A DNA stretch of 64,000 nt, from positions 1-64,000 of the forward strand of contig JAFGON010000021.1 in assembly GCA_016926475.1 (NCBI GenBank), in the 5' to 3' direction. The notes under the pieces were generated by a model. That model had not been told where the DNA came from. It saw nothing but the letters and a program-made list of their open reading frames with translations, and did not search any database. The position numbers were made by a program, and so were the translations under genes. This stretch comes from a candidate division WOR-3 bacterium (GTDB lineage: Bacteria > SDB-A). Of the stretch, positions 52,434 to 61,243 are shown piece by piece. Numbering within the stretch: position 1 is the first letter of the stretch; each line of letters opens with the position of its first letter.

Positions 52434-52867
52434 GAGCGCGTGGCGAGAGAATATTCGATGATTTCATCTTCATCGAAAAATATTCCTATTTCGCGCGAAG
52501 CTGATCTGTCGGAATCAGAAGCGTGAATGATATTCTGCCTTATCCTCATTCCGAAATCTCCCCTTATGGTCCCAGAATCAGCCTTCATCGGGTCGGTTGC
52601 CCCGCACATCATTCTCACCACTTCTATCACGTTTTCTCCCTCCAGGACCATGACAACCGAAGGTCCGGAGGTGATAAATTCGACTAGAGAATCGTAAAAA
52701 TCCTTCCCCTGATGTTCTTTGTAATGCTCCTGAGCTTTTTCTTTGGTTATGACAGTGAGTTTCATTGCGACTATTTTCAGTCCTCTTTTTTCAAACCTTG
52801 ATATTATCTCGCCGATAAGTTCTCTCTGTAAAGCATTAGGTTTGATTATCACAAGCGTCCTCTTCAA
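52424..52867 (-). CDS. ndk: Nucleoside diphosphate kinase
   Basis: Transfers the gamma-phosphate of ATP to NDPs. The active-site histidine is at about residue 115 in RQNIIHASDSDRSASREI, preceded by the ATP-binding KPNALQRELIGEIISRFEKRG, MCGATDPMKADSGTIRGDFG and a C-terminal FFDEDEI. Length 147 is normal. The gene is one of few housekeeping genes in this part and shares ten nt with the start of the giant barrel gene. An SD-like AAAAGGAGGGA precedes the ATG. Confidence 0.97.
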   Translation of the reverse strand: MKRTLVIIKPNALQRELIGEIISRFEKRGLKIVAMKLTVITKEKAQEHYKEHQGKDFYDSLVEFITSGPSVVMVLEGENVIEVVRMMCGATDPMKADSGTIRGDFGMRIRQNIIHASDSDRSASREIGIFFDEDEIIEYSLATRSWI

Positions 52868-52880
52868 AAATCCCTCCTTT

Positions 52881-54485
52881 TCATCTTAAATCGCCGCATG
52901 ATCTTAAGGTTCTGGCGAAGTCCGCTTTTGTGGGCAAGTTTTTCTCGTCAAAAGCGAATACGTCTCCACTTTCCAAATCAGACAAAAAAACCCCTTCTTC
53001 TTGCTGTTTTGAGACAAAATGCCTTTTAGCAAAAAAAAGCAGCCATTCATCTTGTTCGCATATTACTGTTATAGAAGATCTCGCGAGTTCATGCCGTACA
53101 ATGCGGTTAATATCCTCTCTTTGAGTTAGGACTGAGGCAGTGTGAGGGGAACCGATTATACTCTTGGTCGAAGAAATGGAAATCAACGTGGGGTATAAAA
53201 TGCAGAATAAACCGGTAAACAAAAAACATTTATCTGAAAAGATTGTTGAGATCAAGAAAAATAAGTATGAGCAAAATAATCCCACTATAAATCCGATGAT
53301 TACACCCTCTCCTTTTTCAATATAATTCAACAACAAAAAGAACGCCGACAATTTCCCGTAAATTCTTCCTGAAGAAAGCGCTTCCGGGTTCGAAAAAAGG
53401 TATAGGCCTCCTTTTCCCACATCGATTTTATGTATTATTGGCGTAGAGGCATAACGCCTTTGACCACTTGGAACCAGTGAAATCATTCCATTCGTCAATG
53501 TCATATTCAAAGGCGTCAACTCTGTAATCATTGAGTTGACGCTGCCGGTAATCACCGGGAAAAATTGAGAGCTCTTTTTGATGTCCCAAACAGTATCTCC
53601 CTCTTTAAATTCAATGGAAGAAATAGAAAAAATTCGACGGGTGCTATCGGTGCGGAAAATTATAGCTGTTGAAAGTTCTGTCTGCGGCAGCAAATTGGAA
53701 AGCAGAATCAGGTTCCATGAGTTCGGTTTTACTACAAACACCCCTTTGTTTCCATTTTCAATCCAATCCAGTATTTTTTTTGTTTTCTCCGTCTCCAGTG
53801 ATTCTGATACCACCCACACCTGATCGAATATTTGATTTTTACCGAGGGTGCTGATTTTAAAAACATCACATCTGCCGGCTTTCAAAAAGTTCTCTGCGTT
53901 CAAAAAAGTTCTGTCGAACTCATGGTCTGGTATATGATAAACGGAAGAGTGCTTTTTCAGGTTTTCATCTCCAAGAAACAGTATTTTTGGATTTTTTTTC
54001 ACTTGACCAAAAAAGGGTATGACGCTGGAAAACAGCAACATCGTACCTATGAAGAGGGAAAGCCTGGATCTTTTTTGAACGTCGCTCCATGATAAAAAGA
54101 AACTGCAGGCAAAAAAGCCTATCAGGCAAGCCAGTGGATTTAAGGGTAAAACAACCAAAAGCGACAAAAGAGAAAAATAACTCTTTTTTCCATATCCCTT
54201 GAGGCTAAATGAAAGCCCGTAGAGCAAAGCTGAAAAATCAAAAATTATGGGATCTGCGTTCAGGTTAAAACCAGAAAGAATCCCCATAGTAGTCTTCATG
54301 AACATAAAACCAACTGCGATCAAAGCGAGGGTTTTTCTTTTTTCCCCTTCAAAAAACGCAATTGCTGAAAACAAGGCGACTAATTCGAAATAGTTGCCCA
54401 AAGGTGTCAAGAAAAGGAAAATGACAAAAAAGCAGGAAACCCACCTTCCAGAACAAACCGAAAGAACGCAAATGGACAGAGCCAT
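52881..54485 (-). CDS. Polytopic membrane protein with DUF4350-like domain, unknown function
   Basis: Six or so transmembrane segments occupy the first ~160 residues, then a soluble region includes FDQVWVVSESLETEKTKKIL followed by DWIENGNKGVFVVKP, which has the outline of DUF4350-type domains (a nested Rossmann-like fold with a loop preceding a strand). Two further membrane segments lie near residues 400-450. The ATG at 54485 has no SD, and codons upstream encode an uninterrupted hydrophobic helix (ISALSVFLLFQQIEVYGLSA), so translation probably begins further upstream, perhaps at a CTG at 54581 behind AGGA. The function is unknown. Confidence 0.7.
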   Translation of the reverse strand: MALSICVLSVCSGRWVSCFFVIFLFLTPLGNYFELVALFSAIAFFEGEKRKTLALIAVGFMFMKTTMGILSGFNLNADPIIFDFSALLYGLSFSLKGYGKKSYFSLLSLLVVLPLNPLACLIGFFACSFFLSWSDVQKRSRLSLFIGTMLLFSSVIPFFGQVKKNPKILFLGDENLKKHSSVYHIPDHEFDRTFLNAENFLKAGRCDVFKISTLGKNQIFDQVWVVSESLETEKTKKILDWIENGNKGVFVVKPNSWNLILLSNLLPQTELSTAIIFRTDSTRRIFSISSIEFKEGDTVWDIKKSSQFFPVITGSVNSMITELTPLNMTLTNGMISLVPSGQRRYASTPIIHKIDVGKGGLYLFSNPEALSSGRIYGKLSAFFLLLNYIEKGEGVIIGFIVGLFCSYLFFLISTIFSDKCFLFTGLFCILYPTLISISSTKSIIGSPHTASVLTQREDINRIVRHELARSSITVICEQDEWLLFFAKRHFVSKQQEEGVFLSDLESGDVFAFDEKNLPTKADFARTLRSCGDLR

Positions 54486-54602
54486 GAAAATCGCCGACAG
54501 CCCATATACTTCAATTTGCTGGAAGAGGAGAAAAACTGAAAGAGCCGAAATCGTTAAAATCGGGTTTTTAATTTTTTTCAGTTCAATCCTGGAAATGCTT
54601 TA

Positions 54603-55769
54603 TCAGCCTCCGAGTCTTTCTTTGAGCAAGTTTAAAAACATCCCAACCCCGAGCGTCAGAGCATCTTCGTCGATGTCAAAATAAGGAGAATGATGAGGGT
54701 GTGAGGCGGCTTTATCCTTGTTTCCCGACCCCAGAAACGACATCGCGCCTGGATATTTTTGAAGGTAGAAAGAAAAATCCTCCGCGACAGCGAGTTTTTT
54801 GTCGCTTACAACCTTTTTAATACCATCGGTTCTAAGCGCCGCGTTTCGAAAATACTCGGAATTTTCCGTATGGTTGACCGTCGGAGGGTAGCTCGCAAAA
54901 AGTTTGAAAAGGGTTTTGACTCTGTAAGCACGTCCGATATTCTCCGTCAATTCTCTTACTCTTTTCAGGATCATGTCTCTTGTCGATTCGTTGAAAGCTC
55001 TGAATGTTCCGCTCAAAACAGCCAATTCAGGGATGATGTTGTGGGCATCTCCCGCCTTAAACTGACCAACTGTTACGACCGAGCTCTCCAAAGGATCAGT
55101 GTTTCTGCTTACGACAGACTGCAACGCGAGGACTATATTGGAAGCGGCTACAATGGGGTCGTCCCCGAGGTGAGGTTGAGCTCCATGAGATCCTTTTCCA
55201 CTGATGATTATCTCGAATTCGTCCGCGGAAGCTAAAAATTCTCCTGACGGACAGATAAGAGTTCCTGTTTCCACACCAGAATAAAGATGTATGCTGTAAG
55301 CTTCTTTTGCTTTGTATTTTTCGAGAATTCCGCTTTCGACCACTTTTTGACCTCCGGCTCCGCCTTCTTCGGCAGGCTGAAAAACCAGAAGAACCGAACC
55401 TCTTAAGCCAAGGTCTTTCCGGGCCAGTATATCCGCTACTCCCAGCAGCATAGCCATATGCCCGTCGTGTCCGCAAGCATGCATGACGTTGTCGTTTTTG
55501 GAAGAATACGAAGCGCCGGTCTTCTCTTGAATTGGAAGGGCATCCATATCCGCCCTCAGAACAACACAAGGTCCTTCTCCGTAACTTTTGTATCCCGCGA
55601 CAGACGTAGACACGAAATTATTTTCTACCTTGAATTCTCTTTCTATCAAATACTTCGAAATAAAACCGGCCGTCTCAACTTCCTTCCACGACAACTCGGG
55701 ATTCATGTGAAAGTGCCTTCTCAGTTGGATCAAGTGGTTTTTAAAATTTTCAGAAATATAAGATTTCAT
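54603..55769 (-). CDS. M20-family amidohydrolase (hippurate / N-acyl-amino-acid hydrolase type)
   Basis: Metal-dependent hydrolase acting on N-acyl amino acids. The metal site residues appear in VLRADMDALPIQEKTG, HACGHDGHMAML (His, Asp, His) and AEEGGAGGQKVVESGILEKY, with the dimerisation domain motif IISGKGSHGAQPHLGDDPI. Length 389 from the ATG at 55769 is typical; that ATG has the SD GAAGGA. A longer reading would begin inside tRNA-Leu (MWVRFPLPARRK) and is rejected. The gene begins 12 nt after tRNA-Leu and has no promoter of its own, so it is most likely co-transcribed with the tRNAs. Substrate unknown. Confidence 0.9.
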   Translation of the reverse strand: MKSYISENFKNHLIQLRRHFHMNPELSWKEVETAGFISKYLIEREFKVENNFVSTSVAGYKSYGEGPCVVLRADMDALPIQEKTGASYSSKNDNVMHACGHDGHMAMLLGVADILARKDLGLRGSVLLVFQPAEEGGAGGQKVVESGILEKYKAKEAYSIHLYSGVETGTLICPSGEFLASADEFEIIISGKGSHGAQPHLGDDPIVAASNIVLALQSVVSRNTDPLESSVVTVGQFKAGDAHNIIPELAVLSGTFRAFNESTRDMILKRVRELTENIGRAYRVKTLFKLFASYPPTVNHTENSEYFRNAALRTDGIKKVVSDKKLAVAEDFSFYLQKYPGAMSFLGSGNKDKAASHPHHSPYFDIDEDALTLGVGMFLNLLKERLGG

Positions 55770-55781
55770 ACTTTTCCTTCT

Positions 55782-55863
55782 TGCCGGGAGTGGGAATCGA
55801 ACCCACATGGTGTAAACCGGCGGATTTTAAGTCCGCTGCGTATACCGATTTCGCCATCCCGGC
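55782..55863 (-). tRNA. tRNA-Leu (anticodon UAA)
   Basis: The 82-base minus-strand gene pairs acceptor GCCGGGA with TCCCGGC, has the T-arm TGGGTTCGATTCCCA, a long variable arm typical of class II tRNAs (CGGTTTACACCATG) and an anticodon loop reading CTTAAAA with anticodon TAA. The 3-prime CCA is not encoded. It is last of three tRNAs. Confidence 0.93.
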
Positions 55864-55869
55864 TTTTTT

Positions 55870-55941
55870 AGGCGGCGTCCGGACTTGAACCGGAGAATAG
55901 CGGTTTTGCAGACCGCCGCCTTACCGCTTGGCTACGCCGCC
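55870..55941 (-). tRNA. tRNA-Cys (anticodon GCA)
   Basis: The 72-base minus-strand gene has acceptor GGCGGCG paired with CGCCGCC, D-arm TAGCCAAGCGGTAAGGC, anticodon loop CTGCAAA with GCA, and T-arm CCGGTTCAAGTCCGG. The discriminator is U, the recognition base for cysteinyl-tRNA synthetase. CCA is not encoded. Confidence 0.93.
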
Positions 55942-55950
55942 ACAAAAAAA

Positions 55951-56023
55951 AGCGGGAGACGGGATTCGAACCCGCGACATCCACCTTGGCAAGGTGGCGC
56001 TCTACCAACTGAGCTACTCCCGC
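55951..56023 (-). tRNA. tRNA-Gly (anticodon GCC)
   Basis: The 73-base minus-strand gene has acceptor GCGGGAG paired with CTCCCGC, D-arm TAGCTCAGTTGGTAGAGC, anticodon loop TTGCCAA with GCC and T-arm GCGGGTTCGAATCCCGT. The discriminator is U. It is the first of the three tRNAs, directly behind a strong promoter. Confidence 0.94.
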
Positions 56024-56034
56024 GATTATTTTTG

Positions 56035-56062
56035 ATTTTATCAGAGGCAAACTTTGTGTCAA
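56035..56062 (-). promoter_or_regulatory. Strong predicted promoter of the tRNA-Gly-Cys-Leu cluster
   Basis: Minus-strand TTGACA (56062-56057), 16 nt, TAAAAT (56040-56035); 11 of 12 consensus positions. The first transcribed base would be near 56028, about five nt before tRNA-Gly. The -35 element sits directly after the stop of the lipoprotein gene. Confidence 0.65.
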
Positions 56063-56065
56063 GTT

Positions 56066-56842
56066 CTATCTAAAACCCATCGCTGTCGAAGCGTCTTTAC
56101 CGAGAATCAAGATAACTCTGTCTTCCTTTAAAACTTCGGAAGGCAAAGAGACGCCGAGTGATTCATCTCCTGTGAAACGATCGCTGAGAATATTCATGTA
56201 TTGAGGAAGGGTTTCCTCTGCTCTTGAAGAAGCTACTGAAATATCGTTCAGACAAGACATAAACAAAATATTGTCATCCCATTCCTTTCTATGCCTTGGC
56301 CAAAGCGCTCCTCTCTCCTTCTCTATGGATCTGCAAGACGCGTGGATAAATATCGGTTTTTCTGTATTGGAAGAATATATATCCGACGGCCTGAAAAAAA
56401 TCCTCCCTGGTGAAAAATAGAGGCATTTGTGAAAAGGCGCTTCCAGGGAATATTTCCTCAAAAAAATTTCGCTTAAATAAGCCAGACATTCCATAATATC
56501 AGAAGTATCTTCATCTCGGGCTGTTGTATAGAAAATCCGGGTGGCAAAATTTTCAGGAGGAGAGAAGAAACTGTTTGCTTTTTCTATTTTGTAAATTCTG
56601 CCCGTCATGCTCAGAAAAGAGTCTATTTCCCTGAGGTTTTGGTCAATAAAACCCGTAGCGACTGGCTGAAAAAGACTTGCATTGTTCACCACTATAACCC
56701 GCAACGTGTCTGAATGAATTTGCTGTTCTGGATCCAAAAAACCTCTTTTTTCACCTGTCAAATCGACGGGTTCGGGAACAGAACAGCCAAAAAGAACCGT
56801 CAACAGAAATAAAACCGCTGATTTGTCAATTCTCGATGACAA
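56066..56842 (-). CDS. Lipoprotein of unknown function
   Basis: A lipoprotein signal (MSSRIDKSAVLFLLTVLFGC, Cys at residue 20) precedes a 238-residue mature domain. Strands DTLRVIVVNNASLFQPVATG and ATRIFYTTARDEDTSDIMEC, and a C-terminal helix-strand VLKEDRVILILGKDASTAMG, suggest an alpha/beta envelope domain. I recall DUF4837-like lipoproteins with this style but cannot confirm. The TTG start is five nt behind AAAGGA and overlaps the previous gene by 17 nt. A tRNA promoter begins immediately after its stop. Confidence 0.65.
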   Translation of the reverse strand: MSSRIDKSAVLFLLTVLFGCSVPEPVDLTGEKRGFLDPEQQIHSDTLRVIVVNNASLFQPVATGFIDQNLREIDSFLSMTGRIYKIEKANSFFSPPENFATRIFYTTARDEDTSDIMECLAYLSEIFLRKYSLEAPFHKCLYFSPGRIFFRPSDIYSSNTEKPIFIHASCRSIEKERGALWPRHRKEWDDNILFMSCLNDISVASSRAEETLPQYMNILSDRFTGDESLGVSLPSEVLKEDRVILILGKDASTAMGFR

Positions 56843-57569
56843 TTATATCCTTTATGTTTTCGTTTTCGTAAATCCTCTTGCCTTCAGAATCCAAAAACCT
56901 GTAAAAAGGAATGAGAACAGGCAGTGGATTTTTTTGAATTGCAGACCTGATAACACTCGGTTTGAATTTCTTCTTGCCTTTTTTCACCGTGTTTACACCT
57001 ACTGGATTTTCGTATGATTTAGCCCATCCGCTCGAATGGACGGCTTTAAAAATTTCGGTGAAGGGGCCTTCTCTTTTAGCAATGTAATCCCAGTCAATGG
57101 GTATTTTTTTTATATTTTTGTCGTCGAGGTTGTTGAAAGATTCTATGGTTTTTATCCATTTTCCCAGCCATTTCTTTTCCCTGTCTTCAAAAATGTGGTC
57201 CCTTGAAGCTTCCTCGTCAAGCCAGTCGAAAAAAAGATTTTCCGCGATTTGGTCTCCTTTCGCCAGAGTGATTTTCACGACTCCTTTGATTTCAACAGAG
57301 ACTTTTTTCCCGGTCACTTTCACGTTGGCTCGTGCGGCGAGAAAAAATTCGTTGTTCTTGATCGAAGAAAGGTTGAGGTCTCCTGAGGCGTAGAGGATAC
57401 AGTCTTTATATAAAGATGAAGATCTCTCTTTTTTTGGGGGTATTTTTTTGTCGTTGAGAACAGGCGCTTTTTTGTTGTTTTTCGTTTTACCAGCCGCAGT
57501 CCCGACGGTTTTTTTCGCGGGTTTTTTTATATTCTTTTTAACTGCTTTCAGCGATTTTTTACTTTTCAA
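56826..57569 (-). CDS. Alkyltransferase-like (MGMT-fold) protein with Lys-rich tail and substituted active site
   Basis: The first ~50 residues are very Lys-rich (KSKKSLKAVKKNIKKPAKK). The C-terminal part has the outline of O6-methylguanine-DNA methyltransferases: GPFTEIFKAVHSSGWAKSY, then SVIRSAIQKNPLPVLIPFYR and FLDSEGK, as in xNPxPxxIPCHRVxxxxG. The acceptor Cys is replaced: PCHR reads PFYR at about residues 221-224, so methyl transfer is not possible by the usual route. Alkyltransferase-like proteins that keep DNA binding but lack Cys are known. I chose TTG at 57569, which follows GAGGTGG and gives a start at MKSKKS. This is by-eye homology; a DNA-binding role is likely but unproven. Confidence 0.6.
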   Translation of the reverse strand: MKSKKSLKAVKKNIKKPAKKTVGTAAGKTKNNKKAPVLNDKKIPPKKERSSSLYKDCILYASGDLNLSSIKNNEFFLAARANVKVTGKKVSVEIKGVVKITLAKGDQIAENLFFDWLDEEASRDHIFEDREKKWLGKWIKTIESFNNLDDKNIKKIPIDWDYIAKREGPFTEIFKAVHSSGWAKSYENPVGVNTVKKGKKKFKPSVIRSAIQKNPLPVLIPFYRFLDSEGKRIYENENIKDIIVIEN

Positions 57570-57583
57570 AATTCCACCTCTTT

Positions 57584-59035
57584 TCAGCAAATTCTGTATA
57601 CTTTAAACTCATACGGTTCCAAGTCAAAATACAGACCCGCGCTTTTTATCGCCTCCTTATCCCTTTCCCAAACTTTACCAGTGAAAACATCTTTGAAAAC
57701 TATCGTGTTTTCAGAGGCTTGAATCCTGTCAACCCTCGCGTACCCGTTTTTATGGAACAGTGTGTTGTTCATTATTATGACCACATCTACTCCTTTGTTC
57801 GACCAATGGTACGAAAACACTCCTGAAAAATCAGGTTCTTCCGGTATATAAATGTCGAGCAGGCACCATTTTCCGAAGTGAAAAACATCATCGGAAAGAA
57901 TTTCCAAAAGTTTTTCGAAAAAACCCATCAGGACAGGATTCGGTTCTTCTTCAGGCCATCTTTTGAACTGAATTGGCATCCTTTTTTTTCTGCCTTGAAA
58001 CTGACCCTGGAAAAAAAGTCTCATGCCGGGTAAAAAGTACGTGAGAACCGCCGCGGTTAAAAGTTTGTCTTTTCCAAACACGAATAGTGATCTCTCCTCG
58101 TCGTGATTTTCAAGAAACCTTACGAGCTTTTCGTAATATACTTTCTCGGCGTGTAGATGACCGTAAACAGAAGAGTTTTCTCCGTATTTAAGCCTGTCAT
58201 AAAGCGTTTTATCGTAAGTGTAGTCAAACCCCTGCTGTTGAAGATCCCACTCCATCCCCCAGTAAACCTCGGCTATGAAAAGGAAATCATCTTTCTGTTT
58301 TTTGACGTCCCTTATAACCGATTTCCAAAATTCTTCAAGGCCGGAGACGTCTTTTCCCCAAGTTTTGGAAAAAACCGAGTTAGTGACCAGCATCGCCATG
58401 TCGCATCTTAAACCATCAGAAAATTTGGCGATATTTTCAACAACTTCTTTCATCTTTTCTCTTGTCAGTGTTTTGGAATAGTCAAGCTGAGCGGTGTCGT
58501 TCCATGGCGGAAAATTCGGATCTTTTCCCATAGCGAAAATTTTATCCCCTCTCACGAAAGCGGAATTGTTTTCAACCATATCTGAGTCTCCCTGCATGTA
58601 AATTTGGGGGAAATTTTCAATCCAGACACTGTCTCGTGAAGTATGATTCGGAACAAAATCCAGGATTATCTTTTTAGGCTCTAACCTTTTTTTGAATTCC
58701 GTAAATCCATCCAAGCTTCCAAATGTTTTATCTACGGAATAATCGCAAACAGAATAAGCCGAAGCGTCGATGTCGATTTCGGGGTTGAAGTTCTCAAAAG
58801 TTTCTTTCCCCGCCGAGACAAGATTTTCGCAGTTCAGGGCTATCTCTCGCGCTTCCGAACTTCTTTTCCAAACGCCCATAAGCCAAAAAGCGTCAAAATT
58901 GCTGTCTCTCATTCTATTCAACTCTTCTTCGGGAAAATCGTCGAAATTTATTGTTCTGCCGTGTTTTTTTGATATTTCTTCCAGCCATATTCTCGTGTGC
59001 AACTCGAGAATATCAGGGTATTTTCTCCATTTCAC
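57584..59035 (-). CDS. Alpha-amylase family glycosidase (GH13)
   Basis: All four GH13 regions are readable: region I DFVPNHTS (126-133), region II GLRCDMAML with nucleophile Asp 212, region III FIAEVYW with acid/base Glu 256, and region IV FLENHDEERS with the transition-state Asp near 312. There is no signal peptide, so it acts in the cytoplasm, for example on glycogen-like or maltodextrin-type substrates. Length 483 is compact. The C-terminal beta domain (DVVIIMNNTLFHKNGYARVD) completes the fold. It overlaps topA by ATGA and leads into the alkyltransferase-like gene. Substrate specificity cannot be read from the motifs. Confidence 0.9.
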   Translation of the reverse strand: MKWRKYPDILELHTRIWLEEISKKHGRTINFDDFPEEELNRMRDSNFDAFWLMGVWKRSSEAREIALNCENLVSAGKETFENFNPEIDIDASAYSVCDYSVDKTFGSLDGFTEFKKRLEPKKIILDFVPNHTSRDSVWIENFPQIYMQGDSDMVENNSAFVRGDKIFAMGKDPNFPPWNDTAQLDYSKTLTREKMKEVVENIAKFSDGLRCDMAMLVTNSVFSKTWGKDVSGLEEFWKSVIRDVKKQKDDFLFIAEVYWGMEWDLQQQGFDYTYDKTLYDRLKYGENSSVYGHLHAEKVYYEKLVRFLENHDEERSLFVFGKDKLLTAAVLTYFLPGMRLFFQGQFQGRKKRMPIQFKRWPEEEPNPVLMGFFEKLLEILSDDVFHFGKWCLLDIYIPEEPDFSGVFSYHWSNKGVDVVIIMNNTLFHKNGYARVDRIQASENTIVFKDVFTGKVWERDKEAIKSAGLYFDLEPYEFKVYRIC

Positions 59036-61242
59036 TGGTCTTGCGATCCTTCCTCTTCAGATTTGACGACAGCTCCACATACAGGGCAAGTATAAACTGT
59101 GCCGTTCTTCGATTTTTTTTCAAGCATCGCCGGACTTGAACATTCCTGGCATACTTTTTTTACCGGCTTTGTCCAATACACTGATTTACATTTATCGCAA
59201 ATCCAGTAGGTTTTCCCCCTTGAACTTGTCTTTTCAATTATTTTACCATCGCATTCTTTTTGAGGACAGTCGACACCTATGTAATAAGGCATGGTTGTCG
59301 GACAATCCGGATAATTTTGGCATTTTAAGTACTTCCCGAATCTGCCGTTGACCAACATCATTGCTCCGCCGCATTTTGGGCATTTCAAGTCTGTTTCAGC
59401 GTTAGACACGTCTTCTGAAAATATGTCTTTTTTTCCTTTGCATTTCGGATAGTCAACACAGCCTAGAAAAGAGCCGTACCTGCTGCTTTTCAAAATCATC
59501 TGTTTTCCGCATAAAGGGCAGATCTTGTCCTCTTCGGGAATTTCGATAGGAATTTTTGAATTTTTCAGATGTTCCATTCTCGTTTGAAAAGGGGAATAAA
59601 ACTCTTTGAGGACTTTTTCCTTTTTCGATTTTCCCTCTTCAATTTCATCGAGTCTTTCCTCCATTAATGCCGTAAATTTCTCGTCGAATATGTCGGGAAA
59701 CGATTTTATTAAATATTTAAGAACTATGCTGCCGAGTTTAGTGGGAATCAGACTTCTGTTGTTTTTTTTAACATACCCGCGCTGGATCAGAATAGATATT
59801 ATCGGTGCGTAAGTACTCGGTCTTCCGATGCCGAGAGAATCTAGTTCTTTTATGAGAGAGGCTTCCGTAAATCTCGACGGGGGCTGAGTGAAATGTTGCT
59901 CGGATCTTTCAGAAAGAACTTTCATCTCTTCGCCTTTTTTCAACTCCGGAAATTCCTTTAGGGCAGAAGCTTCTTCGCCGTTGAAATCGTAAAAATATTT
60001 GAATCCGTCAAAAACAGTCTCGGTTCTCGAAGATCTCAGTTCTAAATCCGTGCCGGCAAAAAACGTGACAGTGTAAGTTTTTTCCAAAGAATCCCTGCAT
60101 TGTGAAGCTAAAAACCTTCTCCAGATCATGGTATACAAAAGCAGCATGTCTTTGTCTATCTTGCCCTTTAAACTCTCTGGAGTTATTGAGACGAAAGTCG
60201 GCCTAACAGCTTCATGCGCGCTCTGGACGTTTTTTTTGGTGTCGGAATACTTGTTGGGCTTATCAGGCACAAGTCTTTTCAATCCCTGCTCTTTTAGATA
60301 ATCCCTTGCCTGAGAGACGGATTCCGAAGACACCCTCACCGAGTCTGTCCTCATATAGGTAATCAAACCTATGGTCTCGTCTTCAATGTCGACTCCTTCA
60401 AAAAGCCGCTGTGCTTTCATCATTGTCTTGTTCGCGCTGAATCCTAATCTGGTCGCGGCATCTTGCTGCATCGTGCTTGTGGTATAGGGGGGTTTGGGCT
60501 TTTTTTTCTTTTCAACGCTGAATATGTCTTTGACCTTTACTGGGTTGTTTTTGACCTCTTTTACCATTCTGGATGCCTGTTCTTCGGTTTCTATCTTGAT
60601 TTTTTTATCGCCTTTTTTTACAAGAGCAGCTTCTATTCGCGCGCTTTCTTTTCCCAGTTCAAACAAGACGTCCCAGTATTCCTGCGAAACGAATTTGTCT
60701 CTTTCGTCTTCTCTTTTGCATATCAGCTTCAAGGCGACGGTCTGCACCCTTCCCGCTGAAAGACCGCTTTTTATGGCTCTCCACAGAATAGGGCTGACTT
60801 GATAACCCACCAACCTGTCGAGTATTCTTCTCGCGTTCTGCGAGTCTACTTTAAGAGAGTCAATTTTACCCGGTTTTTTTATTGATTCTTCTATTGCCTT
60901 AGGAGTTATCTCGAAAAACAACAGTCTTTTTACGGTTTTTTCCTGAGGCAGTTCTTCCTTGATGTGCTGTGCGATTGCTTCGCCTTCTCTGTCGGGGTCG
61001 GTGGCTATGTATATAGTGACGGCTTTTTTCGCGGATTCTTTTATTTTATTTATCTGTTTCATCTTCGACTTGTTCAAAAGATACGTCGTCTTGAAGTTAT
61101 CGGCGATGTCGACCCCCAACCTAGAAACCGGCATGTCCTTTATGTGTCCGTAAGTGGATAAAACGGAAAAATCCTTACCCACAATTTTCGTTATTGTCTT
61201 CGCCTTTGTCGGCGATTCAACTATCAATAAATTTTTAGCCAC
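59032..61242 (-). CDS. topA: DNA topoisomerase I
   Basis: Type IA topoisomerase that relaxes negative supercoils. N-terminal TOPRIM domain (LLIVESPTKAKTITKIVG, YIATDPDREGEAIAQHIKEE), catalytic Tyr about residue 297 in GLITYMRTDSVRVS, and the GIGRPSTYAPIISILIQRGY motif. The C-terminus holds several zinc ribbons (CPLCGKQM, CPKCGGAM, CPVCGAVV and others), the normal DNA-binding tail of bacterial TopA. Length 736 is typical. It is two bases after the small Smg-like gene and overlaps the glycosidase gene by four nt. Confidence 0.96.
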   Translation of the reverse strand: MAKNLLIVESPTKAKTITKIVGKDFSVLSTYGHIKDMPVSRLGVDIADNFKTTYLLNKSKMKQINKIKESAKKAVTIYIATDPDREGEAIAQHIKEELPQEKTVKRLLFFEITPKAIEESIKKPGKIDSLKVDSQNARRILDRLVGYQVSPILWRAIKSGLSAGRVQTVALKLICKREDERDKFVSQEYWDVLFELGKESARIEAALVKKGDKKIKIETEEQASRMVKEVKNNPVKVKDIFSVEKKKKPKPPYTTSTMQQDAATRLGFSANKTMMKAQRLFEGVDIEDETIGLITYMRTDSVRVSSESVSQARDYLKEQGLKRLVPDKPNKYSDTKKNVQSAHEAVRPTFVSITPESLKGKIDKDMLLLYTMIWRRFLASQCRDSLEKTYTVTFFAGTDLELRSSRTETVFDGFKYFYDFNGEEASALKEFPELKKGEEMKVLSERSEQHFTQPPSRFTEASLIKELDSLGIGRPSTYAPIISILIQRGYVKKNNRSLIPTKLGSIVLKYLIKSFPDIFDEKFTALMEERLDEIEEGKSKKEKVLKEFYSPFQTRMEHLKNSKIPIEIPEEDKICPLCGKQMILKSSRYGSFLGCVDYPKCKGKKDIFSEDVSNAETDLKCPKCGGAMMLVNGRFGKYLKCQNYPDCPTTMPYYIGVDCPQKECDGKIIEKTSSRGKTYWICDKCKSVYWTKPVKKVCQECSSPAMLEKKSKNGTVYTCPVCGAVVKSEEEGSQDQ

Positions 61243-61243
61243 T

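Noticed and set aside
55770-55808. N-terminal extension of the amidohydrolase (MWVRFPLPARRK)
   Set aside because: These codons lie within tRNA-Leu and just after it; the ATG at 55769 has a good SD and gives the normal N-terminus.
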